A program made the translations under genes and the position numbers. The notes beneath the pieces were generated by a model. That model had not been told where the DNA came from and made no database searches. It saw only the letters and a list, made by a program, of their open reading frames with translations. Source: Owenia fusiformis (lineage: Eukaryota; Annelida; Polychaeta; Sabellida; Oweniidae). Taken from it: a DNA stretch of 18,000 nucleotides. The stretch's first letter is position 1; each line of letters begins with the position of its first letter. Shown here one piece after another: positions 16,931 through 18,000 of the stretch. Location of the stretch: the NCBI GenBank assembly GCA_903813345.2, contig CAIIXF020000376.1, positions 1 to 18,000 of the forward strand, read 5' to 3'.

Positions 16931-17121
16931 TATGGAGTAGGGTGTTTCCTTCTCTCACCAACCCCTTCTTCCACAATGCTTCCTCAAATTGACCTGCAAA
17001 CCCCGACCATACAATACTCTGGCATCATAATACTTACTGTTTGTGTGTTACCAGTCAGCAAAATATTTCAAATAACACAACACTTGTTCCATATAAAAAA
17101 GGTTTAAATCTAACTGAAAAG
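16931..17121 (-). pseudogene. Direct duplication of the mariner transposase segment, copy B (outside)
   Basis: The minus-strand reading gives QFEEALWKKGLVREGNTLLH, the same segment that precedes the catalytic Asp in copy A. Similarity then ends abruptly at the outer edge of the fold-back arm, before the Asp motif. It is about 85-90% like copy A by eye. Nothing of the rest of the gene is found further left or right. Confidence 0.8.
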
Positions 17122-18000
17122 AAGAGGCTCGATAGAGAGAGCTTTCTAGACGAGTGCAACTTTTTTATTTTCTACACGATCATTATGGAATTTTCAGACA
17201 ATATCGGAGGTGTGATGAATTTTTATATTCTAAAATATTATTTTTGAATTATGAAAAACGCATTAAGTAGAACTTTTTTGGCGAAGCGATGAAATTCCAT
17301 CTTATATTTTGTACCGTTTCTTAGTGCGTAAATAGAATGACTTAACGTTTTTTAAGCAGCAAAATAACATATATCGTAGTCACATAATAAAGCAAAGTCT
17401 TATTTTCTGTAAAGAAATCGTGATTCGATCCATGAGAAGTATGTTTTAAAATTGATGAGAAAAATGGTTTCATTTTTTCAATATTTTTGAGCGATCTCTT
17501 TAGTAGAATTTTACTTGCGTTAGATAGAGGTCGTCTCGCAAATCCATTTTGTGCAATTTTCTCTTAAAATTGATTATTTTCGGAAATGATTCACTCGACG
17601 AAAATTAGATGTCGTTGCGTGTCGCCTATGGATGGTCTATTCTGGATTGATTCCAAGGCCGAGAGAAATACCCGGAACGCATCTCGTTCGTAATTTCAAT
17701 GTTTTCTGCGTTCGGCCTTTTATCGTAAACTGTTCTATCATCAATGAAATAGAGGGGAGGGAGAACTTTGAATTTATTCAATGTTGGGGTTACCCTTACC
17801 CCCCCCCTTTTGACATGAAGTCCCCGGGATGAAGTCCAGAGCTGAATATGACAGCAACAAAGGGGTCTTCCAAAATGGCAGACCATTTTATTTTGTGCTC
17901 CATTTGTCAACAAATTATAACGGAATTAACGCTGCCAAATAGTATTGTATTAAGTTCATCAGATGATACCATTAGGATGAATCTATTGGAACATTAGAAA
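17122..18000. other. Low-copy DNA to the window edge, no gene supported
   Basis: 17122-17590 is very AT-rich with no features. 17600-17900 is less AT-rich, with overlapping open frames on both strands (17626-17913 minus, 17632-17832 plus) that lack known motifs and include a C run of about 9 at 17799-17807. A 40-codon plus-strand frame at 17875-17997 starts MADHFILCSICQQIITE. The Cys-x2-Cys is reminiscent of a RING-finger start, but the following zinc-ligand positions are absent and a stop comes soon. Confidence 0.45.

Noticed and set aside
17626-17913. 95-codon minus-strand frame as a host gene
   Set aside because: No recognisable domain, a TTG start, passes through a homopolymer run, and is overlapped by an equally open frame on the other strand.

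Overview
The window reads as intergenic, repeat-rich DNA from an animal nuclear genome, most likely a marine invertebrate; a mollusc or other lophotrochozoan is a guess from repeat style only. The sequence is AT-rich, and no reading frame beyond about 110 codons looks like a host gene. I see no tRNA, rRNA or operon. It has several satellite and minisatellite arrays and the remains of Tc1/mariner-type DNA transposons. I found no host gene I could support.

Layout. 1-3300 is a satellite of about 476-bp monomers rich in the AGGTCA hexamer, organised as two macro-units. Each macro-unit ends in a different simple-repeat tract (a 12/24-bp minisatellite at 1460-1672, and a TATCC/TTCC tract at 3309-3510) followed by the same short tail. 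3591-10684 is mostly low-copy AT-rich DNA without recognisable genes. It contains a possible retrotransposon 3' tail, homopolymer C/G tracts, a dispersed repeat pair and a degenerate C/T-rich tandem region at 7030-7510. 10687-11564 is an 878-bp palindromic MITE with a TA target duplication.

12267 to about 15673 is a nested complex. The base is a fold-back derivative of a Tc1/mariner transposon with a broken transposase C-terminus at 14901-15227. Its left arm has been invaded twice: by a 701-bp element with 20-bp perfect terminal inverted repeats and a 9-bp target duplication (12337-13037, Mutator-like signature), and by a 1486-bp cassette of about 162-bp tandem repeats bounded by short inverted repeats (13329-14814). 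The intact right arm preserves the unoccupied version of both insertion sites.

15752-16925 is a second fold-back element around a minus-strand mariner (DD34D-type) transposase remnant. A duplicate of part of that transposase lies just outside it at 16931-17121. 17122-18000 holds no supported gene.

The parts do not form a metabolic or defence system. The coherent theme is a transposon graveyard in which several elements have become long hairpins, giving a layered, datable insertion history and a possible source of double-stranded RNA.
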